DNA of 7,425 bases from Spirochaetaceae bacterium (GTDB lineage Bacteria; Spirochaetota; Spirochaetia; Treponematales; Breznakiellaceae): contig JAITHM010000119.1 of NCBI GenBank assembly GCA_031279965.1, positions 1 to 7,425 on the forward strand, written 5' to 3'. Each line of letters starts with the position of its first letter. Within the stretch, counting starts at the first letter, position 1. Positions 1 to 6,852 of the stretch are shown one piece after another. Below the pieces are notes generated by a model. That model did not search any database. It had not been told where the DNA came from and was given only the letters and a program-made list of their open reading frames with translations. The translations under genes and the position numbers were made by a program.

Positions 1-847
1 GAGTACGGCTGTGAAAACAAAGATTACCCCGCTCAAACGTAGCGGCAAGCGCAGAGCGGCTGGTAAAACCGGTCATCAATACCTGTCCATCAGTACTTTG
101 AGCAATAACAGGAAGAAGCTCTGTGGGATCTTTTTCCCAGTTAAGCGATACAGAAAAAGCATCTGCAAGATTTATTTTTCCGGTATATAACGCCATGCCA
201 AGCTGAACATCACAATTTATGCGGGCAAGCGCTTCAATCTCGTCAAGTGTCGAAACACCGCCTGCAGCGGTAATACGGCACGACACAGCCGCACGAAGCA
301 TGCGGGCGGCTTCAAGATTGATGCCCGTGAGAGTTCCTTCACGCTCAACGCAGGTCCACAAAAGTTCACCTGCGTACTTTTCAATTTCCCTTGCCGTTTC
401 CACAAGTTCAAGTCCGGTTGCTGTTTTCCAGCCATCAGCCATAATAATATTTTCGCGGGAATCAACGGCTATAATAAGCCGTTCCCTTCCAACTTTTGCG
501 GAAATTTCTTTAAGAAAATCGGTATTAACGGCAAACTGACTGCCGTTTCTAAAAGCCATTGAGCCTACAATAATTTTTTCAGCACCAAGACTTATAAGCT
601 CAACCGCCTGAGCAGCACTTCTGATCCCCCCGCCTACACGGCACCGGGCACATCGCAGCAAAGGGCGTATCATCTCGAAATTCGCCCCTCGCCCCATCGC
701 CGCATCCAAATCAATTACGGCAACTTCGCCATAACGGTCAAATTCGGAGGCAAGGTTTGCCGCATCACTACGCTCAAGCACCTTGTCTTTTCCCTGCCTT
801 AACTGGACGACTTTACCATCCTGAATATCTATTGATGCGACAACCAT
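1..847 (-). CDS. hisA: HisA-HisI fusion protein, histidine biosynthesis (3' end outside window)
   Basis: 282 complete codons are present and the frame is still open at the window edge. Residues 1 to about 232 are a HisA (ProFAR isomerase) beta/alpha barrel. The catalytic Asp pair is at D7 (in ASIDIQDG) and D129 (in IAVDSR), with phosphate-binding glycine motifs VGGGIRS at 71-77 and AAGGVST at 194-200. HisA performs the Amadori rearrangement of ProFAR to PRFAR. From about residue 235 (LNWEKD, then LPVIAQ, GQVLMTGF, and CFHSRT at the edge) the chain continues as the N-terminus of HisI, the phosphoribosyl-AMP cyclohydrolase that makes the HisA substrate. A HisE domain could follow but cannot be seen. 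The start is the only sensible one: an in-frame TAA lies two codons upstream, and the first beta strand with its catalytic Asp begins at once. The usual TDISRDGT loop reads TCVEREGT here. There is no Shine-Dalgarno; see the promoter entry. Confidence 0.9.
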   Translation of the reverse strand, partial: MVVASIDIQDGKVVQLRQGKDKVLERSDAANLASEFDRYGEVAVIDLDAAMGRGANFEMIRPLLRCARCRVGGGIRSAAQAVELISLGAEKIIVGSMAFRNGSQFAVNTDFLKEISAKVGRERLIIAVDSRENIIMADGWKTATGLELVETAREIEKYAGELLWTCVEREGTLTGINLEAARMLRAAVSCRITAAGGVSTLDEIEALARINCDVQLGMALYTGKINLADAFSVSLNWEKDPTELLPVIAQSTDGQVLMTGFTSRSALAATFERGNLCFHSRT

Positions 848-859
848 AAATTACGCATC

Positions 860-888
860 ATGATAGTGCACAACAAGGTGATTGTCAA
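860..888 (-). promoter_or_regulatory. Sigma70-type promoter of the hisA-hisI gene
   Basis: On the minus strand a perfect -35 hexamer TTGACA (888-883) is followed by a 17-base spacer and a -10 hexamer TATCAT (865-860), one mismatch from consensus. The expected transcription start is near 852-853, only about 5-6 bases before the ATG at 847. The transcript would therefore be almost leaderless, which agrees with the absence of a ribosome binding site. Confidence 0.75.
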
Positions 889-920
889 TGAAGCGCGAAT
901 AAAAATCCTTTCTTACCTAC

Positions 921-949
921 TCGCCATACATCCATCAAGAATATATACT
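921..949 (+). promoter_or_regulatory. Candidate promoter of the GH3/efflux operon
   Basis: A -35-like TCGCCA (921-926, four of six matches to TTGACA) is followed by a 17-base spacer and a -10 element TATACT (944-949, five of six matches). The predicted start near 956 gives a leader of about 12 bases before the ATG at 968, with no Shine-Dalgarno. It lies back to back with the hisA promoter; the two -35 boxes are 32 bases apart. The weak -35 makes this less certain than the hisA promoter. Confidence 0.45.
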
Positions 950-967
950 TTTATCTAAAAGCTCGTT

Positions 968-2197
968 ATGTTCAATTTTCATGGTTTATTTTGTCTATTC
1001 CTCTGGTGCGCCGGAATTATGCGCAGCAGCATACCGGCCGTTTTCATCTCCGAAGAACCGTCGAATCTTATCAAAGTTCCTCACATAGATACTCTGTTAC
1101 AGGCAGAGGCGCTTCATATTGCCCGGACGATGACAGACATTGAACTTGCCGGACAGGCTCTTATGATGGGAATTGACGCATGCGGGAGTGTGAGCAGCGG
1201 GGAACAAGAACGTTTGATGCGGCTTAAACCCGGTGCCATAATGCTCTTTCGAAAAAATCTTGACGCACCTGAACAAGAAATCCGCATGATGAACGATACC
1301 CTCATGAAATCAAGTGCTGTAAATGTTACTCTTCCTGATGCTTCAACTATGAGTTTGCCTCCCTTTATTGCCTGTGATCATGAAGGCGGCAGCGTTCATC
1401 GTTTTCGTAAAGGAGTTGCTTCTCTCCCTCCTGCCGGCTTTTATGGTGAGTTAGCCGGACGCGAAGGCGTGACAAAGGCGCGAGAAACACTTTTGCATGA
1501 TAGTGAGCTTGCGGCGCGGGAGCTTTCCCGCCTTGGCATAACGATGAATCTTGCCCCTGTTGCTGAAATCTTAACGCCGGATAATAAAGCTTTCCTTAAA
1601 GACCGTTCTTACGGCAGTGACGCTGCGTGGACAACCCAGGCAGCGCTTGATTTTATGCAGGGAATGGAAAGTGCAGGCATTGCCTGTATTATAAAGCATT
1701 TTCCCGGCAATACAAACGTTGATCCGCATAAAAGCCTTCCTTTTATACGTTTAAGTGATAAGGCGCTTAAAGATGCGGTTGCGCCGTTCTACAAGATGGC
1801 CGAAACAGGCATTCCCGCCGGTATAATGATCGCTCACAGCATCGCTGCCGCATGGGATCCTCAACGAAGCGCAAGCCTTTCATCAATAGTTATACAGGAA
1901 AAACTTATTGGTGAAGGTGATTTGTATGGTATTATTCTTGCTGACGATTTTTCAATGGGTGCGGTGGGCGGCAATCTTGATACATTACGCAAAACTATCA
2001 GCGCGCTGGCCGCAGGGGTCGACATGGTAATGGCCTGGCCTGCCAATGCACATGATATTCACAAGGCAATTCTTAAAGCTCTTGCGGCTGGGACGCTCAG
2101 CCGTGACCGCCTTATCAATGCCGCTGAACATATTATCTATCAAAAACTTCGCTTCCGCCAGCTTCGGCAAAAAAGTTACGGTGCTATAAAATGGTAA
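968..2197 (+). CDS. Glycoside hydrolase family 3 protein, NagZ-like beta-N-acetylhexosaminidase
   Basis: A 409-residue GH3 enzyme of the single-barrel NagZ type. The catalytic domain starts near residue 56 (TDIELAGQALMMG). Family landmarks follow in order: CDHEGGSVHRFR (136-147), the KHFPG strand (243-247) with the mobile-loop dyad D252/H254 in VDPHKSLP, and the nucleophile motif ADDFSMGA with D326 as likely nucleophile. NagZ enzymes use the Asp-His dyad as acid/base and remove beta-linked N-acetylglucosamine, typically from peptidoglycan fragments; the substrate here is inferred. The first 17 residues are hydrophobic (FHGLFCLFLW) but lack basic residues in the n-region. C14 might be a degenerate lipobox cysteine, though Trp at -1 is unusual, so periplasmic or lipoprotein location is uncertain. 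ATG 968 is the first start after an in-frame TAA at 956-958; no Shine-Dalgarno is seen. Later starts at 1019 and 1130 (just before the domain) also lack one. Its stop overlaps the next start, pointing to co-transcription with the exporter genes. Confidence 0.88.
   Translation: MFNFHGLFCLFLWCAGIMRSSIPAVFISEEPSNLIKVPHIDTLLQAEALHIARTMTDIELAGQALMMGIDACGSVSSGEQERLMRLKPGAIMLFRKNLDAPEQEIRMMNDTLMKSSAVNVTLPDASTMSLPPFIACDHEGGSVHRFRKGVASLPPAGFYGELAGREGVTKARETLLHDSELAARELSRLGITMNLAPVAEILTPDNKAFLKDRSYGSDAAWTTQAALDFMQGMESAGIACIIKHFPGNTNVDPHKSLPFIRLSDKALKDAVAPFYKMAETGIPAGIMIAHSIAAAWDPQRSASLSSIVIQEKLIGEGDLYGIILADDFSMGAVGGNLDTLRKTISALAAGVDMVMAWPANAHDIHKAILKALAAGTLSRDRLINAAEHIIYQKLRFRQLRQKSYGAIKW
2182..2190 (+). 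promoter_or_regulatory. Possible extended -10 element inside the GH3 3' end
   Basis: The string TGCTATAAA matches an extended -10 (TGnTATAAT with one change) directly before the overlapping ATG 2191. No good -35 lies upstream. Initiation near 2197 would skip ATG 2191 and leave a 36-base leader before ATG 2233. Chance occurrence is quite possible. Confidence 0.2.
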
Positions 2198-3675
2198 CCA
2201 CAACACACCGGGACTGTTTTAACTATAGACCTATGAGTTATTCTCGCATAAAGCCGCTTGTGATTGCCTTGTTTGGCACACTTTGCTTTCCTCATTTTGC
2301 GTCTCCCCAGGATACACAGCAGAGTGAAGTCCCCGGTATTGAGCAACTGCTTGCCGGTTATCTTGAACGCGATGCGGGCATTAAAGAACTTGTCCTTAAA
2401 ATGCGTCAGACGGAACTTGAGCGCAACCGGACAGGCATTGAACAAGGAATTAATGTAAATCTTTCGACAGGTATTATGCGGCTTATGTTCAGTGAGGAAA
2501 CATCAAGTCTTGATGTTGTTCCCCGTGCCGAGCTTGAACTTCCTTCACTTAATGGTACGAATATTTCGATTTCCGTCCCTATGACCGTTGGCAGCGGCAC
2601 AGCAGCGTCTTTCGATGTTGAAAATGCTCAGATTGCATTGTCCACAGAACTTACCACACGCGCCCAAAAACAGAGAAAGCTTGACTTGATTAAAGCAGAC
2701 CGAGCCCTTCTTGAAGCAAAGCGCGCTCTAAACGTACAGGCATTAACTGCAGAAAAATTATTTTTTGAGACGTTACGTAGTCTTTACGAACATGAAGCTG
2801 ATGCACTCAGCAAAGAGGAAGAGGCATACACAAAAGAAATAGAACTTGCCCTTGCACAAAGTCAGGGCTATCCTCCTTCATCGGTGCGCTACCGGACAGT
2901 TGAGCTTGAAGCCGCACATGCCCATCGTGCTGCCGAGCGGCAACACCATATTTTTCATCGTAATCTGTCTATTTTTGCACGAGATTGCGGTGCGTTTATG
3001 ACGAAGCTTCCCGAAAATGTAACTGAATTAAATATTGAAGAAGCCGGCGAATTTGGACAGAATGATGAAAAACTGCGTTTTGCCGCACTTGAAAGTGCAA
3101 AATGGCAGGCATATCTGGGAAAAATGACGCGAGATGCTGAAGGTAATTTTGGTTTGAGCGCAAAAGGAGGATTTACCGCACATAATACCTATTTAACAAA
3201 ACGGACAAGTGCCGATATTGGCCTTACACTTGATTGGAAGGGTGTTGGCCTGTCACTTGGTGCAGAATTACCTCTTTCGGGCACCAATAAAACACCCGCC
3301 TTTACCCTTTCATTTAATTTTAACACACGCACTCAGCGGCTTTCGACATTTCAGGATGCGGAAAAGAAAATTGCCCTGGAGAGAGAAGCACTTGCGCTGA
3401 CAAATGCCGAACGAAACTGGGAAGAGACAGTTGACGCTATGCGTGAAGAACGTGCTGATCTTATATGGGAAAAGACCCGAAGCATTGAACAACATAAACT
3501 CTACCGTGAACTTGCCAATGATACAACAGCATGGTATCATCGCGGTGTCATTTCAGAAAGTGAATGGCGCAAAACCAGCATCAACGAAAAACGTGCCCGT
3601 TATCAAATTCTCATAGCAGAGCTTGCCATTCGAATACATTTTATTAACGCCGCGCTCTGTTTTGTGGAGGATTAG
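2191..3675 (+). CDS. TolC-family outer-membrane efflux protein
   Basis: A 494-residue protein with the two-fold TolC/OEP layout. An N-terminal signal sequence (RIKPLVIALFGTLCF, likely cleaved near HFAS-PQD) is followed by amphipathic helices, a first beta hairpin region (about 90-145, alternating hydrophobic strands such as ISISVPMTV), and a long helical stretch rich in E, K, A and R. A second beta region (about 325-385, such as ADIGLTLDWKGVG and AFTLSFNFN) and a final helical pair complete it. These proteins form trimeric channels across outer membrane and periplasm. The frame begins at ATG 2191, overlapping the GH3 stop by 7 bases. A second start, ATG 2233 (MSYSRIK), gives a more normal 480-residue precursor with a compact signal peptide. 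Neither has a clear Shine-Dalgarno, so the start is open. Position before an adaptor and a MacB-type ABC pair supports the exit-duct role; the overall family call is by architecture and context. Confidence 0.82.
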   Translation: MVTTTHRDCFNYRPMSYSRIKPLVIALFGTLCFPHFASPQDTQQSEVPGIEQLLAGYLERDAGIKELVLKMRQTELERNRTGIEQGINVNLSTGIMRLMFSEETSSLDVVPRAELELPSLNGTNISISVPMTVGSGTAASFDVENAQIALSTELTTRAQKQRKLDLIKADRALLEAKRALNVQALTAEKLFFETLRSLYEHEADALSKEEEAYTKEIELALAQSQGYPPSSVRYRTVELEAAHAHRAAERQHHIFHRNLSIFARDCGAFMTKLPENVTELNIEEAGEFGQNDEKLRFAALESAKWQAYLGKMTRDAEGNFGLSAKGGFTAHNTYLTKRTSADIGLTLDWKGVGLSLGAELPLSGTNKTPAFTLSFNFNTRTQRLSTFQDAEKKIALEREALALTNAERNWEETVDAMREERADLIWEKTRSIEQHKLYRELANDTTAWYHRGVISESEWRKTSINEKRARYQILIAELAIRIHFINAALCFVED

Positions 3676-3679
3676 TGAA

Positions 3680-3703
3680 ATGAAACTTTGGAGTTCCCAA
3701 TGA
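3680..3703 (+). other. Seven-codon mini-ORF coupled to the adaptor start
   Basis: ATG 3680 is preceded by the strongest ribosome binding site of the operon (GGAGG, 3666-3670, 9-base gap, inside the end of the tolC-like gene). It encodes MKLWSSQ and stops at TGA 3701-3703, overlapping the adaptor start ATG 3700 as ATGA. The arrangement is that of a leader peptide with translational coupling. It could also be an accident of a short spacer. Confidence 0.35.
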
Positions 3704-4872
3704 AAACAGAAACAAAAAACCGAAGACGGCTTTTAATACTCCTTGTTATCATTATTGCCGTGGTGCTTTGCGCCGTAAGTTTATTGTTTGCATCCGGTAA
3801 ATTCGGCCGGTTTAATCTTAGGGCACAGTCTAACACAACTTACCGTGTTCGCAGTGAAAGCTTTGCCCACACGATCGAGATTGCCGGAAACATTTCCGCT
3901 GCAAAAGAACAAAAATTACAGGTTGCAGGAACAGGAACGGTAAGCGCTGTTTATGTTCATGAAGGTGACACCGTTCATGCGGGGCAGCCTATTCTTCAAC
4001 TTGATGACACAGAGCAGCGCTATAATCTTGCTAAACATGATTTTGATATGCAGCAACGGCGGGTTTCAGGCTCACCGCGTGAATTAAGTTTAATGGCGAT
4101 TCAGCGCAACGCGCTCGTACAGCGGGTTAAAGACCGGCAAATTATTGCAAATTTTGATGGAGTAATTGCTGAATTTTCGGCTGCGGCAGGGGATGTTTAC
4201 GAGGCGAAAGATGCCGTTGGTATGATTATCGACCGGAATTTTTTGACAGCAACAGTTGAAGTTGTTGAATCTGACGCTCCTAAACTTCGTGTTGGTCAAA
4301 AAGTCACTATGAAATTTCCAGCGGCCGGCAACGAAAGTTATGAAGGCCGCGTAGATTCTTTTCCTGCTGTTGCCGTAAAATCAAGCCGGGGCGCCTCGGT
4401 TGTAAAAGCTGTATTGCGTCTTGATAATCCACCGGATATTATACTTCCGAATTATTCGTTTACCGGAGAAATTGAAATCAGTCAGCCGGAAACTTTTTTG
4501 GTTGTTGAACGGGCGGCAATTAAATTTGAAATTATTGAAGACAAGGAACGTAAGCAGACGCAAGAAGAGCGGCCGCAACAAGCACGGCGTAAAACATTCG
4601 CGGAACGTATTTTAGCTGATGGAACGATAGAGCGTGTTGAGGTACAAGTGCGGCCCTACGGTATGGAATTTGTACGTATTATTGATGGTCTAAATGAAGG
4701 AGACGAACTTAAAATTCAAGAATCTCCTCGTGTTTCGGGCGAGCGGTCAAATCAGCCGCAGAACATGCAATTCCGGCAAGGCCAGGGACAAAATCAGCAA
4801 GGCGGCACGATGGGTTCGCCGGGAGGGAATCGAAGACAGCAGCAATCTCCCCAAGTTATGATATTCCGGTAG
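3700..4872 (+). CDS. Periplasmic adaptor subunit of an ABC exporter (MacA/HlyD family)
   Basis: A 390-residue membrane-fusion protein linking the inner-membrane ABC unit to the TolC-like duct. A basic N-terminus (KNRRR) leads into one membrane anchor at about 11-31. The first half of the lipoyl domain is at about 72-102 (VSAVYVHEGDTVHAGQPILQLDD), then a helical hairpin of only about 43 residues (103-145). The second lipoyl half is at 147-178 (IIANFDGVIAEFSAAAGDVY), a beta barrel at 179-260 and a membrane-proximal domain at about 262-340, interrupted by a charged insert (281-300). The last 45 residues are a Q/G/N/R-rich low-complexity tail. ATG 3700 is preferred because GGAG (3690-3693) lies 6 bases upstream; a TTG at 3688 would add four residues but would overlap that site. 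It starts 24 bases after the tolC-like stop and ends 9 bases before the ATPase gene. The cargo is unknown. Confidence 0.87.
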   Translation: MKTETKNRRRLLILLVIIIAVVLCAVSLLFASGKFGRFNLRAQSNTTYRVRSESFAHTIEIAGNISAAKEQKLQVAGTGTVSAVYVHEGDTVHAGQPILQLDDTEQRYNLAKHDFDMQQRRVSGSPRELSLMAIQRNALVQRVKDRQIIANFDGVIAEFSAAAGDVYEAKDAVGMIIDRNFLTATVEVVESDAPKLRVGQKVTMKFPAAGNESYEGRVDSFPAVAVKSSRGASVVKAVLRLDNPPDIILPNYSFTGEIEISQPETFLVVERAAIKFEIIEDKERKQTQEERPQQARRKTFAERILADGTIERVEVQVRPYGMEFVRIIDGLNEGDELKIQESPRVSGERSNQPQNMQFRQGQGQNQQGGTMGSPGGNRRQQQSPQVMIFR

Positions 4873-4881
4873 GGCAGGGTT

Positions 4882-5565
4882 ATGGACGATATCATCATTT
4901 TACAAGATGTGCGCAAAGTCTACGAAACTGAAGGCGAAATCGTACGAGCGCTTGATGGTGTGTCACTTATAATACAACAGGGAGAATATGTCTCCATTAT
5001 GGGGCCTTCTGGTTCGGGAAAATCAACATGTATGAACATCATTGGGTGTCTTGACCGTCCTTCAAGCGGCCTTGTGCTGATAAACCGCCGCAGCACCGCC
5101 GAAATGAACGAGACTGAACTTGCTATACTGCGCAACGAAACTGTGGGGTTTGTCTTTCAGCAATATCATCTTTTACCCTCCATGACGGTACTTGAAAATG
5201 TGATGCTTCCGTTACGTTATCAAGGAGTTGACAAGCGTGAAAGACGGAGCCGGGCTCTTGCTGTTCTGGAGCAGGTATCACTTGCCGATCGTGTCAAACA
5301 CTACCCCAATGAACTTTCCGGCGGCCAGAAACAGCGGGCGGCCATTGCCCGTGCCGTCGTTGCCCAGCCCAAAATTGTTCTTGCTGATGAACCGACTGGC
5401 GCACTTGACAGCGAAACAGGCGAACTTGTACTAAATCTTTTTGCCGCCATCAATCGTAAAGGAACAACGGTAATACTCGTAACTCACGACAGCGGTGTTG
5501 CGGCACAAGCACGGCGCCGGATTCGTATACATGATGGCAAAATAGCAGAGGATATCCATGTTTGA
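4882..5565 (+). CDS. ABC transporter ATP-binding protein (MacB/LolD/FtsE type)
   Basis: A complete 227-residue nucleotide-binding subunit with all canonical motifs: Walker A GPSGSGKST (41-49), Q-loop VFQQYHLLP (91-99), signature LSGGQKQR (145-152), Walker B IVLADEPT with catalytic E170, D-loop GALD (173-176) and the switch histidine H202 in VTHD. Length and the Q-loop wording are typical of the MacB/LolD/FtsE branch, whose ATPases drive mechanotransmission through FtsX-like permeases rather than moving cargo through the membrane itself. It acts in the cytoplasm as a dimer on the permease encoded next. The ribosome binding site AGGG (4871-4874) overlaps the stop of the adaptor gene at a 7-base gap. 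Its stop overlaps the permease start by 8 bases. E. coli MacB carries this domain fused to the permease; here they are separate chains. Confidence 0.95.
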   Translation: MDDIIILQDVRKVYETEGEIVRALDGVSLIIQQGEYVSIMGPSGSGKSTCMNIIGCLDRPSSGLVLINRRSTAEMNETELAILRNETVGFVFQQYHLLPSMTVLENVMLPLRYQGVDKRERRSRALAVLEQVSLADRVKHYPNELSGGQKQRAAIARAVVAQPKIVLADEPTGALDSETGELVLNLFAAINRKGTTVILVTHDSGVAAQARRRIRIHDGKIAEDIHV

Positions 5566-6748
5566 AGACCTTGTATTTGCGTTTAGGATGTTCAAGCGGG
5601 CAAAAACCCGTACTATGCTGTCACTTTTGGGTGTTATTATAGGCGTAGCATCAGTAATTATTATTGGAACACTTGGCGAAAGCGCGACAGGGAATGTAAA
5701 AAAAACATTTGAATCGGCAAATCTTAATATGATTCAAGTGACTACCGGCTATATGCGCCGCGCCCGGGAAAATCGTATTGAATTTAATGAAGCGTTCCGT
5801 AATGAACTCTTTGAAACAATACAAGGTATTAAAAAAATTTGGTTTAAAAATTCAATGTCATCGATTTTGCTGAATAAAGATCTTAGTTATTCTTGCAACA
5901 TTGATGCGGTAGACTACGGGTATATCGAAACCTGCGGCCTCAAGCTTGAAAAAGGCCGTTATTTTAATGTGTCAGATACTGTTGAAGGTTTTCAAGTCGT
6001 CATTTTGGGATCCAAGGCAGCTGAGGCGCTCTTCCCTGATGGTAATGAACTTGGGCAACAGGTGCTTGTCCAGTCCAGTGAAGCGACATTTGGCTTTCGG
6101 GTAATTGGAGTGCTCAAAGGACAAGTTGCCGGCTTTGAATCCCCGGAACTTTCAGTTTATGTACCACGAGGCTTTTATCAAAAGAAAGTAGACCGCAGAG
6201 ATCTGGCCTCAATAACTGTTGTTGAGGCATTAAAACCAGGTTATGTATCCTCAATTATCGAAAGCATCAAAAATTTTGCCGCACGCAAAACAGGGGATTC
6301 TTTTGCGCTTTCTACCAATTCAATGCAAGCCATGCTTGAACAGATAGATCAGGTTACCGGCACAATGAGTCTTCTGCTTTCCGGTATAGCAGCTATATCA
6401 TTGCTTGTAGGTGGTATTGGCATCATGAACATTATGATAGTTACTGTCACTGAACGTAAAAAAGAAATTGGTATCCGTAAGGCAATAGGTGCATCTCCTC
6501 GCAGGATACGGTTTCAATTTCTTATTGAATCAGCCGCCATTACCATAGCCGGCGGTATATTGGGAATTGTGGCAGGGCTTGGAATCAGTGCGCTTGTTGT
6601 TTCACTACTTGGCTGGAAGTTCAGCTTTGCAGTACTTACCTGTGTGCTTTCATTCCTCTTTTCAGCAATTGTAGGCGTTTTTTTTGGCTTTTATCCTGCT
6701 TCACGAGCAGCAAAACTTGACCCTGTTATGGCACTCTCGGCTGAATAA
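5558..6748 (+). CDS. MacB/FtsX-type ABC transporter permease
   Basis: A 396-residue type VII ABC permease with four predicted membrane segments: about 20-41 (MLSLLGVIIGVASVIIIGTL), 270-297, 322-350 and 355-378. Between the first two lies a large periplasmic MacB_PCD-type domain (about 42-268) that would contact the adaptor. The cytoplasmic loop ERKKEIGIRKAIGAS (299-313) and the C-terminal PASRAAKLDPVMAL motif (380-393) are hallmarks of the MacB/LolC/FtsX group and include the ATPase coupling region. ATG 5558 has AGAGG (5547-5551) 6 bases upstream and overlaps the ATPase gene, so the two are probably translationally coupled and made in equal amounts. With the adaptor and TolC-like duct it should form a tripartite pump that expels a substrate from the periplasm, as MacAB-TolC does for macrolides, peptides or lipid-like molecules. 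The actual substrate cannot be read from sequence. Confidence 0.93.
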   Translation: MFEDLVFAFRMFKRAKTRTMLSLLGVIIGVASVIIIGTLGESATGNVKKTFESANLNMIQVTTGYMRRARENRIEFNEAFRNELFETIQGIKKIWFKNSMSSILLNKDLSYSCNIDAVDYGYIETCGLKLEKGRYFNVSDTVEGFQVVILGSKAAEALFPDGNELGQQVLVQSSEATFGFRVIGVLKGQVAGFESPELSVYVPRGFYQKKVDRRDLASITVVEALKPGYVSSIIESIKNFAARKTGDSFALSTNSMQAMLEQIDQVTGTMSLLLSGIAAISLLVGGIGIMNIMIVTVTERKKEIGIRKAIGASPRRIRFQFLIESAAITIAGGILGIVAGLGISALVVSLLGWKFSFAVLTCVLSFLFSAIVGVFFGFYPASRAAKLDPVMALSAE

Positions 6749-6802
6749 TACCCCAAAAATCATGCCGTTTAAAAGAATTTATATGCATTTGTCATTAAAA
6801 AC

Positions 6803-6815
6803 GTTCTATAAGAAC
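6803..6815. repeat. Short perfect dyad GTTCT-ATA-AGAAC
   Basis: A 5+3+5 inverted repeat in the AT-rich spacer after the permease gene, 125 bases before the ssb start. It overlaps a TATAAG string that might be a -10 element, but no acceptable -35 lies at proper distance. It could be an operator half-site pair or a chance dyad. Confidence 0.3.
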
Positions 6816-6852
6816 TTAAAAGACATGCAGGAGATATGTTTTCGCATTTATA

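Noticed and set aside
219..539. 106-codon plus-strand reading frame opposite the hisA-hisI gene
   Set aside because: It is antisense to a well-supported HisA domain, Ser/Arg-rich, without ribosome binding site or recognisable domain. It is a shadow frame.
2176..2445. 89-codon minus-strand frame opposite the tolC-like gene
   Set aside because: It is fully antisense to the coding region and has no domain, promoter or ribosome binding site.
3688..3699. TTG 3688 as start of the adaptor gene
   Set aside because: It would use a rare codon and overlap the GGAG that correctly serves ATG 3700, which is also followed by a normal basic signal-anchor start.
6803..6815. LexA/SOS box before ssb
   Set aside because: The dyad GTTC-N5-GAAC has the half-sites in the reverse order to the Gram-positive GAAC-N4-GTTC box and does not fit the E. 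coli CTG-N10-CAG box.
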